Part shown: piece by piece, positions 49,252 through 58,241 of the stretch
Layout: every line of letters starts with the position of its first letter
Position numbering within the stretch: position 1 is the first letter of the stretch
Assembly: GCA_937916485.1 (NCBI GenBank)
Contig: CALFSV010000255.1
Coordinates: forward strand, 40,333 to 104,332
Source: an uncultured Paracoccaceae bacterium
GTDB lineage: Bacteria; Pseudomonadota; Alphaproteobacteria; Rhodobacterales; Rhodobacteraceae
DNA: 64,000 bases
Reading direction: 5' to 3'
Program-made: the position numbers and the translations under genes
Notes under the pieces: generated by a model
What the model was told of the DNA's origin: nothing
The model's input: the letters and a program-made list of their open reading frames with translations, nothing else
Databases searched by the model: none

Positions 49252-50286
49252 ATGTCCCATACCAAATCCATCCTCCGCGCGCTGGCCGGCGAAACCCTTC
49301 CCACACCGCCGATCTGGATGATGCGCCAGGCCGGGCGGTATCTGCCCGAATATCGGGCAACAAGGGCCGAGGCCGGGGATTTCCTGTCCCTATGCTACAA
49401 TTCGGAACTGGCCGCAGAGGTCACGCTACAACCAATCAGACGGTACGGATTCGATGCCGCCATCCTGTTTGCCGATATCCTGCTGCTGCCGCAGGCCCTC
49501 GGAGCCGAGCTGTGGTTCGAGACGGGCGAAGGCCCGCGGATGTCCACGATCACGGATGCCACCGGGCTCAAGACGATGAAACCGGCGGATGCCATCCACG
49601 ACCATCTTGCCCCGGTCTACGAAACCGTGCGCATCCTCGCGCGAGAGCTTCCCCCCGAAACCACGCTGATCGGCTTTGCCGGGGCACCGTGGACAGTGGC
49701 CACCTACATGATCGCGGGGCGAGGCACACCCGACCAGGCCCCCGCCCACCTGTTGAAATCCCAGGACAGGGCAACATTCGAGGCGATCATTGACCGGCTG
49801 ACCGAAGCGACGATCGAGTATCTCTCCATGCAGGTCGAGGCCGGGGCCGAAGTGGTCAAACTGTTCGACAGCTGGGCAGGCTCGCTTCAGGGGGACGACT
49901 TCGACGCCTATTCCCTGGCGCCCATGCGCAAGATCACCCAAGCGCTGAAGGACCGGCACCCGGGTCTTCCCGTCATCGCCTTCCCGCGCGGCGCTGGCGA
50001 ACGCTATGTCGGGGCCCATGCGGCCACAGGTGCCGACTGCGTCGCGCTTGATGACGGGGTCACGGCCGCCTGGGCGGCCGGACACGTCCAGACGGCGGGC
50101 TGCGTTCAGGGCAACCTTGCCTCGTCCCACATGGTTACCGGTGGGGACACGCTGGTTCAGGAAACCCGCAAGATTGTCGAGGCCCTCTCGAATGGTCCCC
50201 ACATCTTCAATCTTGGGCACGGCATCACGCCTGACGCTGATCCGGAAAACGTCCAGTTGATGATCGACACCGTCCGGGGCAATTGA
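49252..50286 (+). CDS. hemE: Uroporphyrinogen decarboxylase
   Basis: This 344-residue enzyme removes four carboxyl groups from uroporphyrinogen III to give coproporphyrinogen III. Its signature [17 protein letters not shown] is at the N-terminus, then [39 protein letters not shown] and [18 protein letters not shown] at 49252 has AGGAG five bases before; an upstream frame from 49174 would run through the hemC/hemE promoter and is rejected. It is followed by a dispersed hairpin element. Confidence 0.95.
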   Translation: MSHTKSILRALAGETLPTPPIWMMRQAGRYLPEYRATRAEAGDFLSLCYNSELAAEVTLQPIRRYGFDAAILFADILLLPQALGAELWFETGEGPRMSTITDATGLKTMKPADAIHDHLAPVYETVRILARELPPETTLIGFAGAPWTVATYMIAGRGTPDQAPAHLLKSQDRATFEAIIDRLTEATIEYLSMQVEAGAEVVKLFDSWAGSLQGDDFDAYSLAPMRKITQALKDRHPGLPVIAFPRGAGERYVGAHAATGADCVALDDGVTAAWAAGHVQTAGCVQGNLASSHMVTGGDTLVQETRKIVEALSNGPHIFNLGHGITPDADPENVQLMIDTVRGN

Positions 50287-50308
50287 TCCACCAACGTCTT
50301 CGGATCGA

Positions 50309-50357
50309 AAATATCCCGGGGGGACGGCCAAAGGCCGAGGGGGGCAGCGCCCCCCTC
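50309..50357 (+). repeat. Extragenic element: AAATATCCCGGGG plus GC hairpins, copy 2
   Basis: After hemE, AAATATCCCGGGG (50309-50321) is followed by CGGCC/GGCCG around AAA and then a perfect nine-base stem GAGGGGGGC/GCCCCCCTC with loop AGC (50337-50357). It shares the 13-mer and the design with the element at 19370-19416. It lies between converging hemE and hemF and may serve as their terminator. Confidence 0.6.
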
Positions 50358-50394
50358 AGTCAAAATGAAATGCGCCGCAGGCGCGCCTTTTGGG

Positions 50395-51288
50395 TCAGAC
50401 CCACTTGGCCAGCGGTGGCAGGCTCATGAGCACCGCATTGGCGTCATGGCCGGTCTCCAACCCGAACTTGGTGCCCCGGTCGTAGACCAGGTTATATTCG
50501 GCATAGAGGCCACGATGGATGAGCTGGGCCTCCTTGTCTGCCTCGGTCCAGGGGGTATCGCGGCGCTTTTCCACCAAGGGCACATAGGCGGGCAGGAAGG
50601 CACGGCCGATGTCCTGGGTCAGCTTGAAGTCTGCCTCCCAGTCGCCCGTGCAATAGTCATCCATAAAGATGCCGCCGACACCGCGGGCGCGGCCACGATG
50701 TGGCACGAAAAAGTACTCGTCTGCCCATTCCTTCAGGCGCGGGTAATGCTCTGCCCCATGCGGATCAAGGTGGGTCTTCTGGGTGGCATGGAAATGGGCT
50801 GTATCCTCGTCATACTCCAGACAAGGGTTCAGATCCGATCCGCCCCCGAACCACCAGGCACCCGGTGTCCAGAACATGCGGGTGTTCATGTGGACCGCCG
50901 GGGCATGCGGGTTTTGCATATGCGCCACAAGCGAGATGCCGGACGCCCAGAACCTGGGATCCTCGGCCATGCCCGGCACCCCGCGGGCGGCCATCGCCTT
51001 TTGGGCGCGTTCCCCAAGGGTACCGTAGACGGTCGAGATATTGACCCCGACCTTCTCAAATACTCGTCCACCACGCATGACGCTCATCAGGCCACCACCG
51101 GCATCGCTGCCATCATCGGCAGACCGTTTGGTCTCGGAAACCTCGAAACGGCCGACAGGCAAGGCGGCGGTCGGGCCGTCGGTCTGGCTGTCTTCAAGCC
51201 CTTCAAATGCCGCGGCAATCTCATTTCGCAGACTCCGGAACCACGCGGCCGCCCTGGCCTTTTCCGTCTCAAATCCAACCGCCGTCAT
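50395..51288 (-). CDS. hemF: Coproporphyrinogen III oxidase, oxygen-dependent
   Basis: This 297-residue cofactor-free oxidase converts coproporphyrinogen III to protoporphyrinogen IX with O2. Family stretches are GGGLMSVMRGGRVFEKVGVNIST, HMNTRMFWTPGAWWFGGGSDLNPCLEYDEDTAHFH, FFVPHRGRARGVGGIFMDDY and RGLYAEYNLVYDRGTKFGLETG. Three in-frame ATGs are possible (51318, 51294, 51288). I chose 51288, which has AAGGGA nine bases upstream; the others change only ten residues at most. An FNR-like box lies about 70 bp upstream, which would fit oxygen control. Confidence 0.94.
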   Translation of the reverse strand: MTAVGFETEKARAAAWFRSLRNEIAAAFEGLEDSQTDGPTAALPVGRFEVSETKRSADDGSDAGGGLMSVMRGGRVFEKVGVNISTVYGTLGERAQKAMAARGVPGMAEDPRFWASGISLVAHMQNPHAPAVHMNTRMFWTPGAWWFGGGSDLNPCLEYDEDTAHFHATQKTHLDPHGAEHYPRLKEWADEYFFVPHRGRARGVGGIFMDDYCTGDWEADFKLTQDIGRAFLPAYVPLVEKRRDTPWTEADKEAQLIHRGLYAEYNLVYDRGTKFGLETGHDANAVLMSLPPLAKWV

Positions 51289-51357
51289 CGGCATCCGTCC
51301 CTTGCTATTGACTATCATTCGGTCCTAGCACTGTTTGCTTAGGCCGACCACCATACC

Positions 51358-51371
51358 TTGATCCGGATCAC
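51358..51371. promoter_or_regulatory. FNR/FnrL-like box between hemF and a lipoprotein-like gene
   Basis: TTGAT-CCGG-ATCAC matches the TTGAT-N4-ATCAA consensus at nine of ten bases and contains a perfect 12-bp palindrome (TGATCCGGATCA). Its centre is 76 bp before the chosen hemF start, at activator distance for hemF, and about 20 bp before the divergent gene's ATG, where it would block rather than activate. Confidence 0.5.
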
Positions 51372-51385
51372 CAAAGGAAATCGCC

Positions 51386-51769
51386 ATGCGCCGCGCCCTC
51401 CTTCTTCTTCCCCTGCTCGCCGCAGCCTGTGCTTCGCCGCAAGAGCAATGCATCAGCCAGGTTACCCGGGATCTGCGCGTCATCGGTGGCTTGGTGAACG
51501 AGACCCAAGGCAACCTTGCCCGGGGATATGCGATCCAACAAGTCAGTGAAGAGCAGGTCGTCCGGCGCACCTGTACCGGCAAGAACGAGGACGGCAGCAC
51601 TTTCACTTTCCCGTGCGACAACACTACGACGGTCACTCGCGATGTACCCGTCGCCATCGACCTGAATGCAGAGCAGGCCAAGCTCAACTCTCTGCTAGAG
51701 CGTCAATCACAGCTGGAGCGGTCCTCGCAGGCCGCAATCCAGCAATGCGCCGTCGCCTACCCCGAATAG
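51386..51769 (+). CDS. Small secreted/lipoprotein-like hypothetical protein
   Basis: This 127-residue protein begins MRRALLLLPLLAAACASPQE, a short basic start, a hydrophobic stretch and a Cys that may be lipidated (LAAAC, a slightly atypical lipobox since the -3 residue is Ala). The mature part has paired cysteines (CISQ, RRTC, FPCDN, QQCAV) and a polar helix LNAEQAKLNSLLERQSQLERSSQAA. AAAGG lies about eight bases before the ATG. I recognise no named family; similar small lipoproteins occur in Rhodobacteraceae. It probably sits in the periplasm facing a membrane. It converges with an SDR gene. Confidence 0.75.
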   Translation: MRRALLLLPLLAAACASPQEQCISQVTRDLRVIGGLVNETQGNLARGYAIQQVSEEQVVRRTCTGKNEDGSTFTFPCDNTTTVTRDVPVAIDLNAEQAKLNSLLERQSQLERSSQAAIQQCAVAYPE

Positions 51770-51772
51770 GGG

Positions 51773-52576
51773 TCAGTGCGCCGCGACGCAGGCCGGATCG
51801 ATCAGGGTCCGGCCACCATCGACAGTGATGATCTGCCCGGTGACAAAACCTGACGCGTCCGAGGCTAGGTATTGCACAGCGTCGGACACCTCGCCGGGGC
51901 TGGCGATGCGGCTGAGTGGCGTATGCTCCAAGATCTCAGCGCGCATGCCATCCTGCTCTTTTAACGCCCCCTTCAGACTGGCGCTCATCACGCTGCCAAA
52001 GGCTACGGCATTGACCCGGATACGCTTGGGCGCAAGGGCGACGGCCAGTGCGCGGGTCATCTGGTCAAGGGCGGCGGAGCTGATGGAATAGCCCAACAAG
52101 TCAGGGTGGGCGCGCCGTGCTGCGATCGAGGACAGGTTGATGATTGAGCCAACAGGCCCATCGCCGTCCGGATCGGCCTGCTTGATCATCCGCTTGGCTG
52201 TCGCCTGGCTCAGCTTGAGGGCCGTCATCATGTTCTGTTGCAGCAGGAGCGATACCGAATCGTCATCGGGATCGAATGGATCAGTCGTCATCACCTGACG
52301 CGAGGCATTCACGAGAATGTCGATTCGATCAAAAGCGTCATGGGTCAGGGACAACAGGTTGGTGATCGTCAGCTTTTCCCGCAGGTCACCGGCAAAAATG
52401 CGAACTGGGCCTTCCTCACCGGCAAGTTGGCCGACTTCCCGCTCCAATGCTGCTTCGTCACGATCCGCAAAGACAACGTTGGCACCTTGGTCGACAAAGT
52501 GACGCGCAATGGCCAGGCCAACACCATGGGCCGCTCCGGTAACGATGGCGGTCTTGCCGGCAATGGAAAAGGACAT
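51773..52576 (-). CDS. SDR-family oxidoreductase
   Basis: This 267-residue short-chain dehydrogenase has the cofactor motif TGAAHGVGLAIARHF, an acidic residue after the second strand (FADRDE) suggesting NAD, NLSSIAARRAHPDLLGYSISSAALDQM at the active site, and NAVAFG plus ITVDGGRTL at the end. The Tyr-x3-Lys position reads Tyr-Ser-Ile-Ser-Ser, so the Lys is also replaced here and activity is uncertain. A longer frame upstream is not used: AGGAG lies six bases before ATG at 52576. It is followed upstream by rsmC on the same strand. Substrate unknown. Confidence 0.85.
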   Translation of the reverse strand: MSFSIAGKTAIVTGAAHGVGLAIARHFVDQGANVVFADRDEAALEREVGQLAGEEGPVRIFAGDLREKLTITNLLSLTHDAFDRIDILVNASRQVMTTDPFDPDDDSVSLLLQQNMMTALKLSQATAKRMIKQADPDGDGPVGSIINLSSIAARRAHPDLLGYSISSAALDQMTRALAVALAPKRIRVNAVAFGSVMSASLKGALKEQDGMRAEILEHTPLSRIASPGEVSDAVQYLASDASGFVTGQIITVDGGRTLIDPACVAAH

Positions 52577-52619
52577 GGGATACTCCTGAACTCGGGGCCA
52601 GCCTGGGGCCAGACCGATG

Positions 52620-53594
52620 TCATTTGCGTGGTCGCACCGCGTGAAAGACCTTGAAGGCAGAATCGCCAGACACTTCCTCGACCTTAACAAATCGCTCGCG
52701 AAGGGTGGTCTCGTAGGGCAGGTGGCGATTGGCCACAAGCCAGAGCTGACCGCCAGCGTTAAGCATCCCGGCCGCGGCTGCAATAAAGCTCCGTCCCAGC
52801 GACGTATCGGCGTTGCGCCCGACGTGGAAAGGCGGGTTACAGACAACAGCGCCGTATTTCACGTCTGGGGTCCAGCGCGTGGCATCAGCCCAGTGAAACG
52901 CTGCCCGTGGATCAGGGATGTTCTTCCGGGCACAGTCCAGCGACATGGCCTCGGCCTCGATCAGGTCCAGATGGGTCACGCCATCGCATTTGAGGATGGC
53001 GGCGGACAGGTATCCCCAGCCTGCACCCAGGTCTGCTACCCGGCCGGGCAACTTGGCCGGCAATGTCGCGGCCAGCAGGGCAGAGCCCCGGTCGACGCCA
53101 CCTTCTGAAAACACCCCTGCTCGGGTGATAAAGCCATCCGGTCCCCTGATCGGCTCGGGCTCAGCCCAAGCCGAAAGATCAATAGATGCGGATTGGATGG
53201 CGAACAGCCGCCCATGCGATTTTGTGATCGAGGCCAGCTCGCCGACCTTTTTGCGAATGTCCTTGAACAGGCTGTCGACGCCATCGGTCTTTTGCCCGTC
53301 GATCACCACCAACGGGGCGAGCCCGGCAGCCTCCGCCACAAGGGCGCGGGCCAGGGCCTTGGACCGTGGGACAACTACGACGGCCAATCCCGCAGGTTCG
53401 GCCTTGGTCCCGGTGGCATAGCCCATGTCCCGCCAGTAATCGTGGTCGGGCCGAAAGCTGTGGCTGACGTGCACCTGCTCTTTGTCGAAGGCAGACAGGT
53501 CAAAACCCATCGGCGGACGCAGAACCGCAACACCGCCCTCCGGCTGCGAGACAAGACCCTGTTCAAGGGCCAATGACAGGCGGGACTGTGACAT
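52620..53594 (-). CDS. rsmC: Class I SAM methyltransferase, RsmC/RlmG-like (16S rRNA guanine-N2)
   Basis: This 324-residue protein has a degenerate N-terminal methyltransferase-like domain and a catalytic C-terminal domain. The SAM motif is VADLGAGWGYLSAAIL, the acidic motif LDLIEAEAMSLDCAR, and the N6/N2-type active site NPPFHVG. This is the layout of RsmC (m2G1207 of 16S rRNA) and RlmG. It lies between an SDR gene and clpS on the minus strand. RNA target inferred from family only. Confidence 0.85.
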   Translation of the reverse strand: MSQSRLSLALEQGLVSQPEGGVAVLRPPMGFDLSAFDKEQVHVSHSFRPDHDYWRDMGYATGTKAEPAGLAVVVVPRSKALARALVAEAAGLAPLVVIDGQKTDGVDSLFKDIRKKVGELASITKSHGRLFAIQSASIDLSAWAEPEPIRGPDGFITRAGVFSEGGVDRGSALLAATLPAKLPGRVADLGAGWGYLSAAILKCDGVTHLDLIEAEAMSLDCARKNIPDPRAAFHWADATRWTPDVKYGAVVCNPPFHVGRNADTSLGRSFIAAAAGMLNAGGQLWLVANRHLPYETTLRERFVKVEEVSGDSAFKVFHAVRPRK

Positions 53595-53615
53595 CAGGTC
53601 AGGACCCTCAGGTCC

Positions 53616-53954
53616 CTATTCCTTTTCCATGGTGCACTGGAGCGGGTGCTGATGCCGCTGTGCAAAATCCATGACAAGAGCAACTTTTGTCTCCGCAATC
53701 TCATGGCTGAACACGCCAACCACGGCGATTCCTTTTTTGTGGACGGTCAGCATAAGCTCGAACGCCTGGGCATGCGTCATGCCAAAGAACCTCTCCAGAA
53801 CATGGACCACAAACTCCATCGGAGTGTAATCATCGTTCAGGATCAATACCTTATACAGCGGCGGTCGCTGCGTCTTTGGGCGCGTCTCAAGCTTGACGCC
53901 GACATCGTTGTCGCCATCTTCCTTGTCGGCCATCATGTAGAACTCGGCGAGCAT
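53616..53954 (-). CDS. clpS: ATP-dependent Clp protease adaptor ClpS
   Basis: This 112-residue adaptor brings N-end-rule substrates to ClpAP. The conserved core is [23 protein letters not shown]...[15 protein letters not shown], with binding-pocket residues in NDDYTPM and the His-rich end [18 protein letters not shown]. The start is not certain: the ATG at 53954 has no ribosome site, and two further ATGs follow at 53936 and 53933. The core is not affected. It is divergent from a HAD gene. Confidence 0.94.
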   Translation of the reverse strand: MLAEFYMMADKEDGDNDVGVKLETRPKTQRPPLYKVLILNDDYTPMEFVVHVLERFFGMTHAQAFELMLTVHKKGIAVVGVFSHEIAETKVALVMDFAQRHQHPLQCTMEKE

Positions 53955-53973
53955 AGGGTTATCAGGCAGTCCG

Positions 53974-54003
53974 TTGGGAGATTTGGCTTGGCCGCTTTAT
54001 ATA
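53974..54003 (+). promoter_or_regulatory. Candidate promoter of the HAD hydrolase gene
   Basis: TTGGGA (53974-53979) and TATATA (53998-54003) are 18 bp apart in the 94-bp space between clpS and the HAD gene. The -10 box is good, the -35 box only fair. Confidence 0.45.
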
Positions 54004-54048
54004 AGCCTGCATCACCGCATGAAAAGACCCTGATGAAAAGGAGACAAG

Positions 54049-54747
54049 ATGACGGCCCAGACCCGGTGGACAATCGGTTTCGATGCGGACGACACGCTTT
54101 GGCACAACGAGCGCACCTTCCGCATCACCCAAGAGCGTTTCGCCGAGCTTTTGGCCGACTATCACGCCCCGGACCACCTTCACCAACACCTGCTGGCGGC
54201 CGAGCGTCGGAACCTTGGCCACTATGGCTTTGGGGTAAAGGGCTTTGTCCTGTCGATGATCGAGACAGCCATCGAGGTGACGGAAGCAAAGGTGCCAGCC
54301 AGTGTCATCGCCGAACTCATCGCCGCTGGGCAAGAGATGTTGTCGCACCCCATCGAACTGCTGCCCAACGCAAAAGAGGCCGTTACTGCGCTGGCCGATC
54401 GCGCCCGGATCGTCCTAATCACGAAAGGCGATCTGTTGGACCAAGAGCGCAAATTGGCACAATCGGGCCTGGGCGATCTGTTTGAAGGCGTCGAAATCGT
54501 GAGCGACAAGACTGCGCCAGTCTACAGCCGCATCTTTGGCCAATTTGGTCCGGGTCCGGCGATGATGGTTGGCAACTCGCTCAAGTCAGATGTTCTTCCG
54601 GCCCTCGAGGCGGGCGGCTGGGGTGTCCACGTTCCGCATGAATTGACGTGGGAGTATGAAAGGGCCGAAGCCCCGACGCAGCACCCAAGGTTTCGCAGCA
54701 TCCCAAACCTTGGAGATCTCTTGCAACTATACGATGAACTCGTTTAG
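54049..54747 (+). CDS. HAD-family hydrolase
   Basis: This 232-residue haloacid dehalogenase-like phosphatase has motif I GFDADDTLWHNE with the nucleophile Asp, motif II IVLITKGD, a motif III Lys near SDKTAPVY and motif IV GNSLKSDVLPALEAGG. A helical cap lies between motifs I and II. It hydrolyses a small phosphate ester; the substrate is not evident. AAAGGAG lies shortly before the ATG. It is monocistronic by spacing. Confidence 0.85.
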   Translation: MTAQTRWTIGFDADDTLWHNERTFRITQERFAELLADYHAPDHLHQHLLAAERRNLGHYGFGVKGFVLSMIETAIEVTEAKVPASVIAELIAAGQEMLSHPIELLPNAKEAVTALADRARIVLITKGDLLDQERKLAQSGLGDLFEGVEIVSDKTAPVYSRIFGQFGPGPAMMVGNSLKSDVLPALEAGGWGVHVPHELTWEYERAEAPTQHPRFRSIPNLGDLLQLYDELV

Positions 54748-54902
54748 CGCCGCCTTATTCTTGCCACATTGCTTCATCTTGATCTGGCCATACGATCCGG
54801 CCCTACATTTTGCTTTTGAGCATGAAAAACAGGCTGAAAGTAGTTGAGTTTAGGGTATTTTCTGACTCGATCATTCGTGTTAGCATTTCGACAAATCAAA
54901 AA

Positions 54903-54924
54903 GGTGCCGCAAAAATCTGGCACC
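54903..54924 (+). repeat. Hairpin in the leader of the D,D-carboxypeptidase gene
   Basis: GGTGCC and GGCACC enclose a ten-base A-rich loop 25 bases before the GTG start. The rest of the 200-bp gap is unusually AT-rich for this window and likely holds the promoter, but I cannot name its boxes with confidence. Confidence 0.4.
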
Positions 54925-54949
54925 ATGAGGCAGTAAAAGGGCTAGCAAC

Positions 54950-56536
54950 GTGACACGTCGTCTGGGACAGACGGCCCGTCTAGGGCTGATGATGCTATTC
55001 ATGCTTGTGGTTGCGGCTTTGGCCCCGACTTCTGGCAAATCGGCCCCCTATGCGGCGCTGGTGATGGATGCCCGAACCGGGGAGGTCTACCACAGCCAGA
55101 ACGCCGATACGCGGCTGCATCCGGCTTCGCTTACCAAGATGATGACCCTCTATATCGCGTTTCAGGCGATCCAGCGGGGCGAGATCACGCTAGACACCGA
55201 AGTTCGCATCACTCAGGCTGCCGCCAATGAGCCTCCGTCAAAACTCGGCCTCCGGGCCGGACAGACCATCCGCCTGCGATACTTGATCCGGGCGGCCGCG
55301 GTGAAATCGGCCAACGATGCCGCCACCTCAATCGGGATCGCCATCAGCGGCTCGCAAGCGGCGTTTGCTCGTCGGATGAATGCGACAGCAGCAGCGATGG
55401 GTATGTCACGGACCAGCTTTGTCAACATGCACGGGCTGACGGCCTCGGGCCACCTGTCCACAGCGCGAGACATGACGGTGCTGGGGCGGCACCTGATCTA
55501 TGACTTTCCCCAGTACTACAACCTCTTCTCACGGCGTTCTGCCGATGCTGGCATTGCCCAGGTCAACAACACCAACCGCCGCTTTCTGGATGCCTATACG
55601 GGCGCGGACGGGATCAAGACAGGATTCACCAACGCGGCCGGCTATAATCTTGTTGCCTCGGCGGAGCGGGGGCAGGTTCGGATCATCGCAACTGTCTTTG
55701 GCGGAACGTCGACTGCAAACCGCAACGCAAGGGTGGCAGAGTTGCTGGACCTGGGCTTTGCCGAGGCGCCAAGGCGGGCGACCGTCAGGGCCCCTGCCCC
55801 ACCTGCCTATAATCCCAATCCGCCCGCCGCAGCACTCGTCGCGACCGGACCGGGGCAGTCTGGACCGGCAGCCCGCACCATCCGCGTATCTGGTCTGATC
55901 CAACGCAGCCTGCGCCCGGTGGCACGTCCCGCACAGATCATCGAGGAACCGGTCCTTGTCGCCGCTGCCCCTAGTGCAATAGACGACGCCCTGGCCCTTG
56001 CCTTGGCCCCCCCCACGACCGTACCAGCCGAAACCGCAGTCGAAGTCGCTGCTATAGTGGCACCCGCCCCGGAACCCGAGGCTACCGCCATCGCAGTCGA
56101 CGTCGCCGAAGCAGCAACAACCGAGCCGACGGAACTGGTCCTTGCCACAGCAACAGCCCTTGCCCCGGCCAGCCTCAGCACGTTGCCGGAGGTACGGCCC
56201 ACTGCCATCATCATGACAGCCGAAGACATTGCACCGTCCGAGGTGTCACCATCGGCTGAACCCGAAGTTGTCACCCGCATCTCGACCTCTGGCGGTCGCT
56301 ACTGGGGCATTAACGTCGGTCGCTACAATACCCGCTACGAAGCCGAGCGGGTCCTGATCCAGGTCGCACTGACCGAGGCAAGTTCGCTGGACGGTGCGCT
56401 ACGCCGTATCCTGCAGCGCTCTGGCGCCTTCGACGCCAACTTCATGGGATTGTCGCGCGAAGGCGCAGACCTTGCCTGCCGCAGGCTCCAGGCCCGTGGG
56501 ACGACCTGCTTCATGATCGGTACCGACGAAAGCTAA
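54950..56536 (+). CDS. D-alanyl-D-alanine carboxypeptidase (S11, DacF-like) with SPOR-like C-terminus
   Basis: This 528-residue protein is exported by an N-terminal signal (GLMMLFMLVVAALAPTSGKSA). The penicillin-binding S11 domain has SLTK (SxxK), SAND (SxN) and KTGF (KTG), so it trims the last D-Ala of peptidoglycan in the periplasm. Next comes a linker of about 190 residues rich in Ala, Pro, Thr and Val. A final domain of about 75 residues (GINVGRYNTRYEAERVLIQVALTE ... CRRLQARGTTCFMIG) looks like a SPOR-type domain. The GTG start has AAAGGG eight bases upstream. The linker plus SPOR-like tail suggests recruitment to denuded septal glycan. Confidence 0.88.
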   Translation: MTRRLGQTARLGLMMLFMLVVAALAPTSGKSAPYAALVMDARTGEVYHSQNADTRLHPASLTKMMTLYIAFQAIQRGEITLDTEVRITQAAANEPPSKLGLRAGQTIRLRYLIRAAAVKSANDAATSIGIAISGSQAAFARRMNATAAAMGMSRTSFVNMHGLTASGHLSTARDMTVLGRHLIYDFPQYYNLFSRRSADAGIAQVNNTNRRFLDAYTGADGIKTGFTNAAGYNLVASAERGQVRIIATVFGGTSTANRNARVAELLDLGFAEAPRRATVRAPAPPAYNPNPPAAALVATGPGQSGPAARTIRVSGLIQRSLRPVARPAQIIEEPVLVAAAPSAIDDALALALAPPTTVPAETAVEVAAIVAPAPEPEATAIAVDVAEAATTEPTELVLATATALAPASLSTLPEVRPTAIIMTAEDIAPSEVSPSAEPEVVTRISTSGGRYWGINVGRYNTRYEAERVLIQVALTEASSLDGALRRILQRSGAFDANFMGLSREGADLACRRLQARGTTCFMIGTDES

Positions 56537-56548
56537 GGGGCCAGAGGC

Positions 56549-58153
56549 CTATTCGGCCGCTGGCACCGCACGCCCTTCAAAGGCGGCGGCCATAAGCGCC
56601 CGTGTATAGTCCGTTTTGGGCGCATCAAAGATCGCTGCGGCATCCCCCGCCTCGACCACGTCACCGTTCCGCATGACCATGACCTTATGGCTAAGGGCAC
56701 GGACAACCTTCAGATCATGGCTGATAAAGATGTAGGCCAGCCCGAATTTCACCTGAAGCGCCCGCAGCAGTTCAACGATCTGCACCTGGACAGTCATGTC
56801 GAGAGCGGATGTCGGCTCGTCCAGCACCATCAGGCGAGGTTTGAGAATCAACGCCCGGGCAATGGCGATACGTTGACGCTGCCCGCCCGAAAACTCGTGC
56901 GGATAGCGGTCCATCATGGTCGGGTCGAGGCCGACCTCTGTCATGATCTCGGCGACTTGTTCACGACTGCTGCGCCCCTTTTCGACGCCATGAACGCCAA
57001 GCCCTTCGGCAATGATCTGTTCGACGGTCATTCGTGGGCTCAGGCTGCCGAACGGGTCCTGAAAGACGATCTGCATATCCTTCCGGATCGGGCGGATCTG
57101 GCGCTGGCTTAGCCCGTCTAGCCGCTGGCCCAACACTGTGATCGGCCCTTCGGACGCCAGAAGGCGCATGATGGCGAGGGCCAGCGTCGTCTTGCCCGAC
57201 CCGCTTTCCCCAACGATCCCCACCGTTTCACCCGCACGGACCGTAAAGCTGGCGGCATTGACCGCCTTGACGTAGCCCACGGTGCGCTTGAGCAGGCCAC
57301 GATGGATCGGGAACCAAATCTTGAGGTCCTTGGTCTCGGCTACCGTTTGGGCACCAGCAGGCACTGGCGCAGGGTGTCCGGTCGATTCCGCTTCTAGCAG
57401 CATTCGCGTATAGGGATGGCCGGGATTGGCAAAAATCTCGGCTGTCGGGCCATGTTCGACGATTTCGCCGTCCTTCATCACACAGACCCGGTCAGCGATC
57501 TTTCGAACGATCGTCAGGTCATGGGTGATGAACAACATCGACATCTGTTCTTTCGTCTTGATGTCAGCCAGAAGATCCAGGATCTGCGCCTGAATGGTCA
57601 CGTCCAAAGCTGTCGTCGGCTCATCCGCGATCAACAGCTGCGGACCATTGGCTAGGGCCATGGCGATCATGACGCGCTGGCGCTGACCACCGGACAATTG
57701 GTGCGGATAGGCCCCTAGCCGGTCCTCGGGATCGCGAAACCCGACCCGGTTAAGCAGGAACAGGATACGCTCGCGCACCGCCGTACCCCGCACGCCCTGG
57801 TGCAACTCGATCACCTCGGTCAACTGACGTTCGAGGGTGTGAAGCGGGTTGAGCGATGTCATCGGCTCTTGGAATATAAAGCTGATGTCGTTGCCCCGAA
57901 CCCGGCGCAGCTCGGCCTCGGAGGCCGTGGCCATGTCCTTGCCGTCGTAGCGGACCTTGCCGGACACTTCGGCGCTGTCGCCAAGCAAGCGGACTGCAGA
58001 AAGGGCCGTCACCGACTTGCCCGATCCGCTTTCCCCGACAAGGGCCACAGTCTCACCACGGTTCACGGTAAAGGAGACGCCGCGCACGGCATCGACATGG
58101 CTGCCGTCCTGACGGAACCGGACCCGCAGGTCACGCACATCCAGAATTGTCAT
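56549..58153 (-). CDS. yejF: Peptide ABC transporter ATP-binding protein with two ATPase domains (YejF)
   Basis: This 534-residue protein fuses the two ATPases of an oligopeptide-type importer. Domain 1 has Walker [13 protein letters not shown], signature [12 protein letters not shown], and Walker [13 protein letters not shown]. Domain 2 has [27 protein letters not shown] and [12 protein letters not shown]. The order yejA-yejB-yejE-yejF on the minus strand matches the microcin C/peptide importer of enterobacteria. An 88-bp gap with two perfect palindromes separates it from yejE. Confidence 0.93.
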   Translation of the reverse strand: MTILDVRDLRVRFRQDGSHVDAVRGVSFTVNRGETVALVGESGSGKSVTALSAVRLLGDSAEVSGKVRYDGKDMATASEAELRRVRGNDISFIFQEPMTSLNPLHTLERQLTEVIELHQGVRGTAVRERILFLLNRVGFRDPEDRLGAYPHQLSGGQRQRVMIAMALANGPQLLIADEPTTALDVTIQAQILDLLADIKTKEQMSMLFITHDLTIVRKIADRVCVMKDGEIVEHGPTAEIFANPGHPYTRMLLEAESTGHPAPVPAGAQTVAETKDLKIWFPIHRGLLKRTVGYVKAVNAASFTVRAGETVGIVGESGSGKTTLALAIMRLLASEGPITVLGQRLDGLSQRQIRPIRKDMQIVFQDPFGSLSPRMTVEQIIAEGLGVHGVEKGRSSREQVAEIMTEVGLDPTMMDRYPHEFSGGQRQRIAIARALILKPRLMVLDEPTSALDMTVQVQIVELLRALQVKFGLAYIFISHDLKVVRALSHKVMVMRNGDVVEAGDAAAIFDAPKTDYTRALMAAAFEGRAVPAAE

Positions 58154-58174
58154 ACCTGGGCCTCATCTGCGCAA

Positions 58175-58198
58175 AAAGACTCTTGGCCAAGAGTCTTT
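58175..58198. repeat. Perfect 24-bp palindrome A in the yejE-yejF gap
   Basis: AAAGACTCTTGG (58175-58186) is followed directly by its exact reverse complement CCAAGAGTCTTT. On each strand the downstream arm ends in TTT. It lies within an operon, so it may lower read-through into yejF or protect the upstream mRNA. Confidence 0.75.
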
Positions 58199-58215
58199 GG
58201 CCCGCCCGGCCCGCA

Positions 58216-58239
58216 CAGGAATTTTCGCGAAAATTCCTG
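58216..58239. repeat. Perfect 24-bp palindrome B in the yejE-yejF gap
   Basis: CAGGAATTTTCG (58216-58227) is followed by its exact reverse complement CGAAAATTCCTG. It is just past the yejE stop codon and 17 bp from palindrome A. I recall GGAATTTTCGCGAAAATTCC as a frequent extragenic sequence in Rhodobacteraceae, but cannot verify it here. Confidence 0.75.
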
Positions 58240-58241
58240 GC

